Assembly: GCA_017311315.1 (NCBI GenBank)
Contig: CM029660.1
Coordinates: 13,999,430-14,063,429, forward strand
Origin: Dendrocalamus latiflorus
Lineage: Eukaryota > Streptophyta > Magnoliopsida > Poales > Poaceae
Direction: 5' to 3'
Length of the DNA stretch: 64,000 nucleotides
Shown: one piece after another, positions 35,539 to 47,922 of the stretch
Numbering within the stretch: position 1 is the stretch's first letter
Layout: each line of letters begins with the position of its first letter
Position numbers and translations under genes: made by a program
Notes under the pieces: generated by a model
Seen by the model: only the letters and a program-made list of their open reading frames with translations
Databases searched by the model: none
Told to the model about the DNA's origin: nothing

Positions 35539-38500
35539 GAACAAAACATGCATAAATTATACTAACATGGATCATGACTAAAGTTTTCTAATCATGGATA
35601 TCTAGTCAACACATGGATAAATAAAGCATGATAGTAAATATATTAACACAACACAATCTCATGATGGCAAAACCAAGCTCATACATTCATGGAAATCATG
35701 CTCAATAGTCTAGGATATGCACATATGAGCAAGAACAAGCAAATCACGAAGAGCACATGCTAATGGCAATATGGAAAAGCTCATGTATCCACAAATGACA
35801 TATCACAATATCATAAAGATAGAAAAATGACATGGAACCAATCATGCAAATACATGGTACAATAACATCAAGCAAGCACAAAGATACATAAAGTAATACA
35901 CTACCAAGAGCATGAGAAAAGAGGTTGCAAGAATAATACATGCTCAAGAGAGTAAAACTCATATATCTACAAATCATGAATAATTAGTTAGCACATAGAT
36001 ATACAAGCAACATACACATAAAGGCATGACAAGAGTGTAACAAGTGAAATACGTACTAATATGGTACAAGTGAGTATATAGATAAGCACAACATGCCAAG
36101 AATAATCAAACATAAACATAAAGGCATGAGGGCATATGATAGCTCACAAAGTAGGTGGAGACGCCATTCATGAAAGCATATGCCTCTTGGAGACTATCAA
36201 AGGGAATGTAGAACCATCAAATGTTCCGATCAAGTGATGAGGCAAAAGATCGAAGCCCTTCAAGTCCATGTTCTCCATCCCGCATCTTGTTACCTGCATA
36301 TGGGGAGAAGAAGGTGCCCAAGTCTTGCAACCCTAAAGGTTAGTAAGCAAATACTTGGGAACTCAAAGCTTGGACACTACACCACTAGAAGTATGTGAGT
36401 TAGCATGATGCAATGGATGGCTCATGCAAGAAGATCCATTCTTGAAGGCACGCTGCAAGTGGACAACTCAATGAGGAAAATAGGTGCCATCTTTAGAAAA
36501 GCGGTGAGAACCTTGCTTGAAAGCACCATGATGAGAATCAATCAAAACACCAAAATAACTCACAAATCCTCACCGTGGGAGTGTAGCTCGATGAGGAAAA
36601 TGAGGTTCACCACTTGAGAAATGGTGAAACTATTTCCTCGGGATAGCATGTGCACTAAAACCAAAATCATGATGACCAAGTCCACGATACCGTCCAACAC
36701 CACTAGAGAAGGTGTTTAAGGTGACGGGTAGGCGGAGTTGGCAATAGTAGAGAGCGAAACCATGGGCATTGTGTCTAAAACTAGGGGCAGCTCATGCCAC
36801 GACCATGATGGAGTTGGCACATGTGCGTGAGGTGGAAGATGATCTCTGCTAGCGGGCCCGGCGCGTCAGCGAGCTCAAAGAGGTGGCCTAACGGGATTTG
36901 TCTTGACATGCAAAAGGGTTTAGAAGTATGTTCGAGTACTCATGTGTTTGAGCACTTTTGGCAGAACTTGCTAGCTGGTTGAACCTCTTGAGGGTCAACT
37001 TAGCGGTCGTGATTCAAAGCTGGGCTCAAGGCTGGGATGCAAGAAGGAAAGGTGTGGCATAAGGCATGGGCTGTTAGTAGAGAGGAGAAACAACCAAACC
37101 GTCAAGTAGCACCACATCATACAACAACAAGAAGCAAACCGTCATGTAGCACCACATCATACAAACATCATCAATTGACCCAATTGATGACACAAGAACA
37201 CTTAACTCCAAGCTTCCATCTTGGAAGCACCACTACAAAGCATGACGTGCATCTCCAATGTATTATGGTCTTTACTCAAACTCCGCCATCCATGGTCCTT
37301 ATCCATCGTATGCCTTTCTTGAGCCCAACTATCCCACACGACCACCTTGACCACTCTAGATCTCGGTTATCCCCAACCTAGTCCTAGCCACCTATCGTTG
37401 ACCATAGTTGCCTCCGAGCGTCCTTGCACAACAATAGACCAAGCAACCATTTTTGAGCACAAGTTTTTTTTGCAACATGACCCACATTAGTCCACACAAT
37501 GCACCATGCAATATGTATGCACCTATACCAGTGAACCATAGAGTGCATACGCAGCACACTACATGATAGCACCAATCAGACTGCCAACACCCAACTGGTC
37601 TGACCACCCCATTCCACCCCTAGAACACGGGAGTGGTCCGATCGTGACCACCATGGCTGATCAGATTGCTGACACCTCGGCTGGTATGACTGCCAACCAA
37701 AGGCGGTTATACCGCCACCTCCCACAGTGCATCACTCAAAAACACGCTCATTGAAAAAGGCATCTGCCAACTAAAGCCCGGTTACACTACAACCCCAGTG
37801 CAATGCAACTGCCAGCATGGCTAGTCACACCGGCCATTGACCACCACTCAGACCGTTGCCACTCCACCAAAAACCCCCAGTTACAAGACATCGGTCTAAC
37901 AGCACCCCCATGTGCCAATCAAACCGCTCCTGTTCAGTCTGACTGTGGCCCCAATGCTGGTCAAACTGCCAACAACTGAAAATTGCAATTTTTCAAAACT
38001 AAACTCAAGCTCTGCAAACTCTCTCAGCCAAAAGTCAATTACTCATTACAACCAAGGGGTGACCTCATATGGTCTCATAGATACGACACACTATATATTA
38101 CATCTATATATGTTTCCCCCATCACCTAAATACTCCATTCTTTGTAAAGAAGCGGAAGGTTAACAAAGTGAATAACATACCATAAATCTGGCCCCATGCA
38201 TTGAGGGGTGAGGGTGGGGTTCTACGCACCTCACACCCATTCTGATCTCTAGCTTCTTAACTCTCAAGGACTAGCTCTCTCTCTCTCTCTGGCTGGGAGT
38301 TTGGGGTTATCTAGCATAAAATTGGTGGTAAGTAATCACCTACCAGCTAACTAGTTATTGTAGACTAAAATAGTTTTCATGGAGTTAAAAGTCCATGACA
38401 AATAATTGGAAATGCCAGTATATAACACTAAAATTAAGAGTTATAAATTTGTGAGTCTGACAATCAGGATTCTATGTTGGATCAGCTTACCCACCAAGAG

Positions 38501-38870
38501 AGTTAAATCATAGCATCGGCTCATAGGATCATGGATTATACAAAATTAGTACGGATATTTGTAACCGCATTGTAATTTAATCATTTTTTATAGAAAATTT
38601 TTTATACCATCTCGTCAAAAGAAAGATCATGATTATTTTTAGGAATCGACGGAGGAGGATATCCCCTCCTGAACTTATTTTGATTTCTTAAAGAGAGCTA
38701 CAAGACCAGGCAAATGGCTCACATGTCAGACAAAAAGGCCATTGGTTAGGGTACATGGGAGAGAAAACAACACCCAGAAACAAAAATTACAAAAGACTCA
38801 TAAGTACAACTCTCTCAAGTCAAAGTTCAAAATTTGAGTTTTTGCCTAGGCCAACACTTGCTTCAGCGTA
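35539..38870. other. Unresolved repeat DNA with a reverse SIRE-like LTR core
   Basis: No credible gene. 35540-36130 is AT-rich with repeated CATG-type words. 36130-36620 resembles non-coding parts of copia elements but has no domain I can name. 37560-37990 has many CAGACTG/GGTCTGACC motifs in the orientation of the LTR at 299-936. 37096-37165 holds a short direct repeat (GTAGCACCACATCATACAA twice). 38277-38292 is a CT microsatellite. Confidence 0.4.
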
Positions 38871-39159
38871 GCTGTGGGTAGGGGTGCAATCGGGTTAGAT
38901 TTGAATGGATATTACTTAAACCATATCCTAACCCTCATTTATTTCTTGGCTTCAAAGTCAGATACAGTAAGGTTGAATACAAATATGAATTCGGAGTATT
39001 CAGAGTTTCGAATATGGTATCATCAAGACGGATACATAACAGTTTCGGATCGGAAACAGATAATATAGGCGGATAACATGGACATACAAAAAGAAATATT
39101 TTATGAGAAACTGACAATACATGGTAGCAGCCAGTGGCACCAAGCATTTAGAGTAACAA

Positions 39160-39440
39160 CCACATAAGTACATTGGACCAAGTTGTAGTTCCTGTATAAG
39201 ATGAACAATAGAGTAACGGGTTTATTGTAATTAATGCCATGGACATAGCTGGTAACTTGCCATCATTTAGAAGTGATTACAAGTTTGATACTAAATATAG
39301 TAACAAGGAATTAAGCACTTGGGAAAGCAAAAGGGGAATTCTATGATTAATTAACAACCTACAGTCACATAAGTACATTGGACCAAGTTGTAGTTCCAGT
39401 ATCAGATGACAAAAGAGTAACAAACTGATTGAGGTCAATG
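39160..39440 (+). repeat. Direct repeat of about 60-75 bp, two copies
   Basis: CATTGGACCAAGTTGTAGTT occurs at 39171 and 39377, each preceded by CACATAAGTA and followed by related sequence to GCCATGGA. The copies are 206 bp apart, inside the hAT-like element. Confidence 0.8.
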
Positions 39441-39988
39441 CCATGGAACAATCTACTAAAGTTACCTTCCCCTGGTATTTCATTCCCATGTAGTCAATGC
39501 CATTAAGCCAGTGGCTGTGAATGCCCAAAACAAGTAACCAACCATCTCTGCATGGGAATAAAACTAATCGCCAACGTTGATCCTTGAGAAGGAAGGTAAA
39601 TTAACATCCCAATATTTCAAAGTACAAAATTTCCTTCCTGGGAAAAGAAAAGGATACACTAACAAGGTAAATGCCCTATCCTCTTATCTAGATAAAGCAC
39701 AACATTGGTTTCTTGCATCTAGAAATAGCATTAGATAACAAAACAACAAGACATCCAAATTCTGCACATGCATTGGCAGGTTATAATATATATTTACTGA
39801 AATAAGGTAATCAATAGTATAAACAAGTATGAAAGCCTTAAAGGTACTACGAACGTAGTAGTTCATAACAAAATGCAGCACAAAGCTGAAGCATCCTACC
39901 TCTCGAGTTCTTATTCTAGGCTTAAATCTGGACATGAACATTACATGCAAGTTTTAAGAGAAGTGGTGATCATTACATCATTGTCTAC

Positions 39989-40488
39989 CTGTTTAAACTC
40001 TGGCAGAGTAGGGATTTTCGGATTAGCTAAATTAGCACTTTCATCTGGGCCAATATCCAGAGCCTCATCATCATCATCAGTGAAGATCTCTTCATGCTCC
40101 CAATCGTCACCTAATAAAGAGCAGAATTGAGTTGAGAGGCCTATTGAAGGCTGAGAAACATGCATTGATACACAAGAAAGATTGTCCTTGTATTTCCTTT
40201 TAGGTGTGTAATTATGAATAATTCTTTGGAATAACAATAATATATATATGCTTGTTGCGTAAAGATGAGCAAAATCTTAGAGTCTCCAAATACTAACAAA
40301 AAATGAGTAGTATTTGACCAGCATACCTCTCTCAATTTCATCATCCAAATCAAAGTCTCTGTCATTTCCACCTTCCACATCCTCATCATCCATGGCCTTT
40401 GTAGTAAGCTCATGCATGTTTTTCCTTGCAGCTCCCTCTTCATTATCTGCGTCACCTTTGTAGTAATCAGCCACTCCACTTTCATCAC
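39989..40488 (-). pseudogene. TFIIF alpha subunit (RAP74) gene fragment, two exons
   Basis: TFIIF alpha is a general RNA polymerase II initiation factor. Exon A (40327-40488) encodes GDESGVADYYKGDADNEEG and an acidic run ending DFDLDDEIER. Exon B (39989-40110) encodes GDDWEHEEIFTDDDDEAL and ends PTLPEFKQ. This matches the conserved acidic central block of plant TFIIF-alpha (DDWEHEEIFTDDDE). The exons are joined across a 216-bp intron (40111-40326) with GTATGC donor and TTATTAG acceptor, and phase is kept (a G plus GT codon for Gly). Another donor (GTAGAC) follows exon B, and exon A is preceded by an AG. Only about 95 codons of a gene of several hundred are present. It lies inside the hAT-like element, so it is best explained as transduplicated genomic sequence. 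The retained intron excludes a processed copy. Confidence 0.85.
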
Positions 40489-41330
40489 CTTTGTTCCATT
40501 TCACACCATAAAAATAGACATTACTAACAAATTCCAGACAAGATATGAAAGAAACAGAAAAAACTATATGAAATAGAGCAGAATCACACACAAGAAACCC
40601 AACAAAGCCCAAAAAGTTTGCACTCGATGGACAAAAGCCCCACTAAACAGAATGAAACCATCATATTTGCACCAAAATCACATCAACAAAAGCAATAAGA
40701 ACAATCTGACCTGGATAAACAGATCAAGAATAACTCATCAATGGTGGTGTGGAAGGGGGAGGCGAAGAGGAGAAAATCTGCGCAGCAATGGTGGGGAAGA
40801 GGAAGGGGACTAGTGACTGCCTCTACCTTAGTCTGATTGGTGAGGAATTGAGGAGTGAGGATGGACCGTGGATGCATGGTGGCTAGGAAAGAAAGGCTGT
40901 GATGTGGAGGAATGGGGGCTTGGGATACCGAGGGAGTTGGAGAACGACCAGAGGGGTGCAGGGCTCGCCAGTGGGAGAGTTGGCAAGGTTGCAGTGGTGG
41001 CTAGAGTTGCAGTGGTGCGGACTAAGCTGGCAAGGTTGAAGGCTTGAGGAGGGATTGTGAATATGGGGTTGAGGGACTGTGAAGCACTTCTGTGGAGGGA
41101 GTCCGAGTAGTACTGCTGGATATCCGCTCGGGTAAAATCCAATTTACTGAATACCAAAGCTATTTGGTCGGATAGAAGCCATCAAAAATTTGCTACTGAA
41201 TCCATCTAAAAATATCTAGTTACCAAACCAAATTTGACTGGATATAACCGGCTTACCGAATTAGGTACCAACTAGATTCAGTACCAGATCGATCGAGAAA
41301 ACCTAACCCGTTTGCACCCCTAGTTGCGGG

Positions 41331-43684
41331 ACACTGTTTGCAAGACAACATCTTCTACCAAGCAACAAGGCTTACTGAATTGCATTGGACATTTCTTGTT
41401 GTCTTCGTCGATCATCATATGACCGTTGCATGTCACGCGGCAAGCGCCATTGAGCCCCGACCGTCTGGTTGCCACTCATTTGAGGTGCCCAGAGGGAGGA
41501 GGCCATCAAAAGTGAATTGAGGAGGTCTAGAGAGGAGTGGATCTAAGGCCTTGGTAACTGGCTTTAGACGGGTGAGAAGACCACTCCTCTCAGTGCTCAT
41601 CAGACACGAGAATCACCCCTCTACACTCGACCGATGAAGTGTTGGAGATTTGTGTCATGGTTGGCATCGACCGGCTTTGTGTAGCCAACTTGCTTGGCAG
41701 CTCACCCATCCATGACCCGAGGTTACGGAACATAGCTCACCACCTTGCAAACAAGCGATCTAGTTGCCACTTGAAGGACGCCTCTGGAGGGAGAGACTTC
41801 AACAAGAATAAGTTGATCCGAGGGGAGGGAGATCTAGAGAAGATTGCTAACCAGCTTCAGATGGAGGAAGGCAACCAAACAAAAGAGAGATAAAATGATG
41901 CCTTGCCACTTAACCGATGACAGCAGCTACCAGATTGAACCCTGGCCATATGCCTATGTCCAACCGGGTTTACTTTCTAGGCCACAAGTCCAACAGGGCT
42001 AAACACCTAAGCCCACAGGCTACAGTATGCAAGCTCTAAAGCAACAACCTTATAAGTGGTATTGGGCCTTCTCACCCCAAAAGACTAGTCCAATGGGTGA
42101 GGTCTCCCTCACACTTATAAGTTGTACTTTTTCCTTTCTCATAATCAATGTGGGACTATTCCCAACAGCAACCAGTGGAAGAAGAATGGCCATATCTAGG
42201 AAATTGAGTTTGAGAGCAAAAGGATGGGAGCGGGAAGGGTTGTGTGTGTAGTGTGGGGGCAAGGTGGTCACTCACCTCCAGCACCGACATCGGAGACGAC
42301 ACCAACTCCGACAACGACGACAGGGGAACTAACAACAACAAATAGATATACCATTTGGTGTTTCCAAAAATTGGGGGAGTGATGATGGCAGGGGAAGGAA
42401 AAGGATGGGGGAGGTCACGGGAGGCACAAGGATGGCCCTCGGTGCCAATGCCAGTGCAACTCGGCTATAGTGGCAAAGGCCGAAGAAACCAGTTCTAAAG
42501 AAAAAGAGGAACAAGGGTCTGAGGTCTAAAAAAAGGGGAAGAAGGAGGTGTGGGGCGTTGAGGGAAGAGGATCTACGAATGCCCCGCCGCCGCCGCCGCT
42601 AGAGGTAGCGACGGCAGCGGGGTGGGACAGGCGGTGGTGGGTGCTCTCTAGCCGAGGGTTGTGTCACCCTCTAGAGGAGTACAGGAGGCCTCGAGCCAAT
42701 CCGCCTGAAAGATCATGATGTACTAACAGAAAGTTACTCTAATCTTCGACATGTAAGGTATCTTATAACATAAATACTTAAAATTATAGTGGAAAATCAT
42801 ATTTCCTCATGTGCATTTGTTGGCTTGATGGCACACACACGTCGTAGTGCCGTCAGATCGGGAGCACATCATTGTGAGGTATCTCATGCATGCGAGTAAT
42901 GGAGCATCGCGTTGTCCCTTTTTGTCTCATAGAAGAGATTTTTCGTTACGTGTCTACATCCTAAAACGCAATACCATGCATGGTCCAACCAGGCACCCAT
43001 TAGGTGAACCGTTGTCACCGAATTGCCATTTTACAATGTGTGAATACGGGTGTGGAGGTGTTACATCAATGACAAATGGTGCCAACGTTTGGTGAAGGCC
43101 CATATGTTAGTGAACTGCAGGTTTTGTGTGAAACAAAGATGCCTTGAGAAGTTTTTGTCAAGCAAACCAAGAGAATAGTTCAAATTTTAGGAGATGTGCC
43201 ATCTCTCAGTTCATAACTCTCGCTTGGTCTCCTCTCTCTTTAGGTTTTTCCTTCTATTCATGATTTAGCTAGGGTTCTCCCCACAGGGATTAGCTCGATT
43301 TCATGTAGCTTGAGCGATGGTACGTGGTGGTGGTAGGTATCAGTGCTCTGTGGTGAGCAACAATGGATTCACGGTATTAAGCTATGGATTTTGTGGGGAG
43401 GGATTCTGTGGTGATTTTATCATAGAAATTTCATGGGATTTTTGGGTTTTGTTTTGCTTGTGATAATGGGATGGGGTTGGTCACTTTGGGGATTCAAGCT
43501 GAGAGAGAGATTTGGCGGGGGTTGCTTTTGAATTGTACTAATTTTCTTCCCATATTCACACTGATTTGTTCTTGAGTTTGCAAAACTTTTACACCAATTT
43601 CCTCAGGCATTTGCACTTATTTTCTTTTTGAATTGCTCTTACATTTGATCTTGAATGTACATCATGCATTTGCACTGATACTAA
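41331..43684. other. Unrecognised intergenic sequence
   Basis: No domain-bearing ORF. 41930-42170 has TTATAAGTGGTATTGGGCC and AATGTGGGACTATTCCCAACA, of a type seen near the ends of small plant retroelements, but I could not define ends. A GCC-repeat (about 42582-42600) and a GC-rich stretch follow. From about 43550 a degenerate TTTGCAC/GATTTGCTC repeat begins. Confidence 0.35.
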
Positions 43685-45145
43685 CAGTACTACAAAAAGG
43701 GTCATCCTGGACACCTCATCATAGACAGTTCAACATAAACTGTAATTATAAGTGATAATGTTTCCATAGACAGTTTTACAAGATGAACCATCTAAGTTCA
43801 CTGCGATGGAAAGAACCGTTTGTGGTGACCTACTTATCATAGATGATTTTTTTATTACGAACCGTCTGTGATACATCATGGACGGTTCATAATAAAAACC
43901 ATCTGTGATGTCTGTACTTATCATAGATGGGTTTTTTGAACCATCTGTGATGTATCATAGATGGTTCAGAATAAAAACCGTCTGTGATGACCAACTTATC
44001 ATAGACGGTTCTTGGTAAAGAACTGTCTGTGATAACATTTCATCTTACCCGCTCTCACTGAATTGGAATTTCTCGCTCGTCTCGATGGATTTGATATTTA
44101 AAATAGAAGGCTCGACTATTCTTCTCCTCATCTCCTCTTCTCTCTTCTCACTTCTCCTCCACTCCTCTTCTCCTCATCTCCTCTTCTCTTTTTTCACTTC
44201 TCCACCACTTATCCTCACCAAATTTTTCCTTAAAAATAGAAGGCTTGGTCGACTACCTCCCCGAGCTCCTCTGCCACCAGTTGCGATGCCACGGTTCACT
44301 GCATAAGGCACTCTTGTCGTAAGAGTGTCTTGTGCAGTGTCACCGTCGTGACACAACAGTGACGCTACTGCCACCGGCCTCTCTTTCATCACCGGTGATA
44401 TATCCCACACCCTTCCCCTCTCTTCCTTGATGCTAGGATATGAAATTATGAAATTATTGGATGGCTAGGGTTTCGACCATGTAAATCTTGACTACCTAAA
44501 CTTGCATCGACGGTGATATATTCCCCGCCACTTTACTCCGAGAACTAGCATTTTACTTTGTCGGCTCTCCAAACTTGTCTCCGTTTGCACCATAAGTGAT
44601 TTCCTCCGTTTGCTAACAGAATTTGCTGATGTGGCGCACAAGGCTACTAACAAACTAGGTGCATACGACCGCGCACCTACAACCACGGCTTATGACCACA
44701 AACTACGACCATGGATTGCAACCGCGTGTCTACGACCATGGCATACCAAAGAAACAAAACAATAGCACCTACAACCTAAACAACGAGCCACCAAAGACAT
44801 GGTGGCAATCATAAATAGGCCTACTTTGGTTCATCTGTATTCTCTTATTCACTATTTTATAGTGCAATTAGAGAATATTGATGAACCTAAGGAGGCCTAT
44901 TATGAGGACGTGAGAATGCAATCATAGACGGTTCTTAACTGGAACTATCTATGATAATAGACTATCACGTATTAGACTATTATAGACGATTCTTAACTAA
45001 ACTGTCTGTGTTGTAATTTATCACAAACGGTTTAGAGTCATCTATGATAACCACCTGTTATTACAGACACATAAATTTAGACATGTTAGAAACCATATGT
45101 GATGACAGTTTTGAACTGTCTGTGATGACTCTTTCTGTGGTAGTG
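43685..45145. mobile_element. Short non-autonomous CACTA element, 1,461 bp
   Basis: The left end CAGTACTACAAAAAGGGTCAT and right end (other strand) CACTACCACAGAAAGAGTCAT are imperfect CACTA termini, flanked by TAA (43682-43684 and 45146-45148). Subterminal copies of ATCATAGACGGTT / AACCGTCTGTGAT occur in both orientations at 43720-44040 and 44920-45130. There is no transposase. The interior has a C/T-rich tandem stretch (44121-44210). Confidence 0.88.
44121..44210 (+). repeat. C/T-rich tandem duplication in CACTA
   Basis: CTCCTCATCTCCTCTTCTCT is repeated about 51 bp apart. Probably slippage. Confidence 0.6.
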
Positions 45146-45148
45146 TAA

Positions 45149-45530
45149 CCTACTCCTTGAAATCAATATAGTTTTGCTCCCTAATTGCTCTTTGTTTTGA
45201 TCTTGAATCTACACATATTTGTACTAGTTTACTCGTAAACTTGTACTAATCTGCACCCAAATTTCTCTTTGATTTAATCTTCAAATTATGCATATTTGTG
45301 CGGATTTACTCCTAAATGTGTATGGACTTTTCTCCCAAATTGCTTTGTAATTTGATAGTGAATTTACATGTCTATACGGATTTGCTCCCAAATATGCACC
45401 ATCTTGCTCCCCAAATTTGCACCAACTTGTTCTTGAATTGCTCTTAGATTTGCTTTAGAAATTGTAAAGATTTGTCTCTAAAATTACCCTAATTTGTTTT
45501 CAAATTATCCAATTCTATTTTTTTTCAAAT
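45149..45530. repeat. Degenerate tandem repeat, continuing from 43550-43684
   Basis: Loose units of about 60-75 bp built from GCTCCCAAATT, TGCACTAATTTG and GATCTTGAATNTAC words. The same words occur left of the CACTA element at 43550-43684, so the CACTA landed inside this array. Confidence 0.5.
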
Positions 45531-47922
45531 TGTCTTATCTATATGTAACTAAGCCATATCGTGGTAAGACTAGAGGGGAAGCATCACAAAGATTGCTTTG
45601 CTTTTTTCATATCAATTATTATGAAAAATGATGGGAAGCAACAGGAAGTTAAATAATGGAAAGGGGCTGCCTGCTAGTTTGTCGTTTTACTAAAAATGGA
45701 TGTGCACATTGGAACGTACTCGGGCATGTGCGCAGAATGTAGCTATGTCCAAATTATAAAGTTGTAGCATTTTTCAAGACTATCTCCCTTTGTATATAGA
45801 AAATCACAATCGGAGTTTTTGTGAATAATATTATAACACCCCAGCTTAACAAAAGCCCAATTTGTCACCTCCAACTACTATCACTACAAATTTTAACTAA
45901 TAAACAAGCAATACCATCAACTAGACTTCAAGATTAAACATTCAATATAATATCAAACATATATTCCAGCAACAATGTAAACCATAATTGTGCTTATTAT
46001 AAAGCAAATAATATCTAAGATGAATCATATATGAAGCTAAACCAAGAAACACATCAAGGAACAATGCTATGAACCATAAAGAACTAGGGTAAATCCACAA
46101 AATTATCTAATTATTACAAGGAAAGATATTAAATAGTTCATGACCATAAATAATAAATTGCTAGGTGGAGTGAAAAACTACAAAGTGCAATATTTCATGT
46201 TCTATTTCCACCCATAACATATTGCTTTTAATGTTCTCCTAAAAATAACAACAAAACAAGAGTGAGCCCACGACGCAACAAGTACACAATAGAATAATAA
46301 ACAAGGCAACAACATTATTTAACTTTTCATGTCTAGTCATCATTAGCTCAATTTCACATTTCTAGTCTCATCATTTACCAATCTCAAGTCATAATATCTT
46401 TAAGTCTCTTTCATGAATGCAATACAATGCGCATGTCTCAACATATCATTGCTTATACGGTATAGTGGAGTGTAACACCCGTTGGTGTTCACTCGTACCC
46501 ACCCTTTCATGCAGGAATCTCAAGCCCATCCACTTTCATATGGGGATCTCATCCCGCTATCGTACGTCGCATCTTTCCATCATGAATGGTTAACATGCAA
46601 TGATAATATTTTTGTTTGGCTCATTCAGCATTGAACAATTGCTATAATCACCATTCTACCATAATCACCATCACTTAATCATAAGCATGGAAGCAATATA
46701 TATAACATGCATAATTAAATGGATAATCATGGCAAGTAAGCATTTAACATGACAACAATTGCAACACACAAATACTATTCTACCATGCACTTACTTTTCT
46801 AGTTGCGATGACCGGGTTAATTAGAGGATGGCACCAACCCTGAAGTTACTCCTCCTATAGTAAACACCAAACTCAATACAAGCTATAGCTGTACCATCCA
46901 ACATTTAATCAACAACGCACTTATATGCTTCCTAAATTAACAACTTCTCCCTTTACCGGATAGCCATCCCTACTGTCTCAGTACCAAAATCATCATAACT
47001 TTTAACTCACAAATCATATTAGAGCAAACCACAATAGTTCTAGAATTTATAAAAAATTTCCTACAACTTCTTAGTTGATCACATGTCCAGATTACACAAT
47101 CTAAACCACTGTTTTTAACCCAGAAGACAAATCTATCATGTTTTGGACAACGGATTTATTAATTTAATATATTTTAATATACACATGCAATTATATTGAA
47201 TTATGATATTTTTAGAATCTACAAGAAATTTCTTACCAGTTTCTAGGTATTCCTAAAATTTAATTTTGCCATTAACCTAGTCAAATTAAGCTTTTCCCAC
47301 GATTGCATCAACAACAACACGACACTGGATAGCAGCCTCCCAAAATTCGTAACTTCTATTCTTGCTATCTAAAAATTGTCTTTTTAGACTTTCTAGAATC
47401 CTTAAGAAATTACTACAATTTTCATGTAGACCAAATGCTGAAATTAGTTCATTTACTATTTTTAATCTACAGATAATACGTGCTACCAAAATACAATAAA
47501 TTTACTAGACAACAGACTTACAAAATTTATAACTCGAAATCTATTCATTCGATCAATATGACTAAAAATTCTACAGAAAGCTATCGAAATTTAATTTTCT
47601 ATAACTTTCTAGTAGATAGCATTATCAAATTCGCACAAACGATACCTGAATTCACAATACAACACTACAGCAGACTAAACCGGTCTACTATTCAATCCCC
47701 CGATGAATACTTGCTATCTCTCTCTCTCTTTCTCAAATTAGGATTCTAATCTCTAATTAAATACACAAAAAATAGAGGGAATAATAAGATCGTTACCCAC
47801 ATGACGAAATTCCAGATCACACACTCTTCTTCAATTTTCCCTTGCACTTTCTCTAATAATCTCTCTCTTTGTCGCTGCTCTTCTATTTCTATCTAGCTTT
47901 CTCCCGTCTACTCTTCTATTTC

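Larger units (their letters stand above)
38879..41322. mobile_element. hAT-like element, 2,444 bp, carrying a host gene fragment
   Basis: The termini TAGGGGTGCAATCGGGTTAG and, on the other strand at the right end, TAGGGGTGCAAACGGGTTAG form inverted repeats. The flanks GCTGTGGG (38871-38878) and GTTGCGGG (41323-41330) fit an 8-bp duplication with two C/T changes. No hAT transposase is visible. The interior includes TFIIF-alpha exons (39989-40488), a 60-75-bp direct repeat at about 39160 and 39366, and a C/T-rich segment (40690-41100). Confidence 0.75.

Noticed and set aside
932..35543. TSD for the SIRE-type copia element
   Set aside because: CAAAA (932-936) and GAACA (35539-35543) do not match well. 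CAAAA also occurs at 35542-35546, but would put the LTR end after GAA rather than CA.
41930..42180. Cassandra-type small retroelement with 5S rRNA promoter
   Set aside because: Some LTR-like wording is present, but no 5S-like internal promoter or defined ends could be seen.
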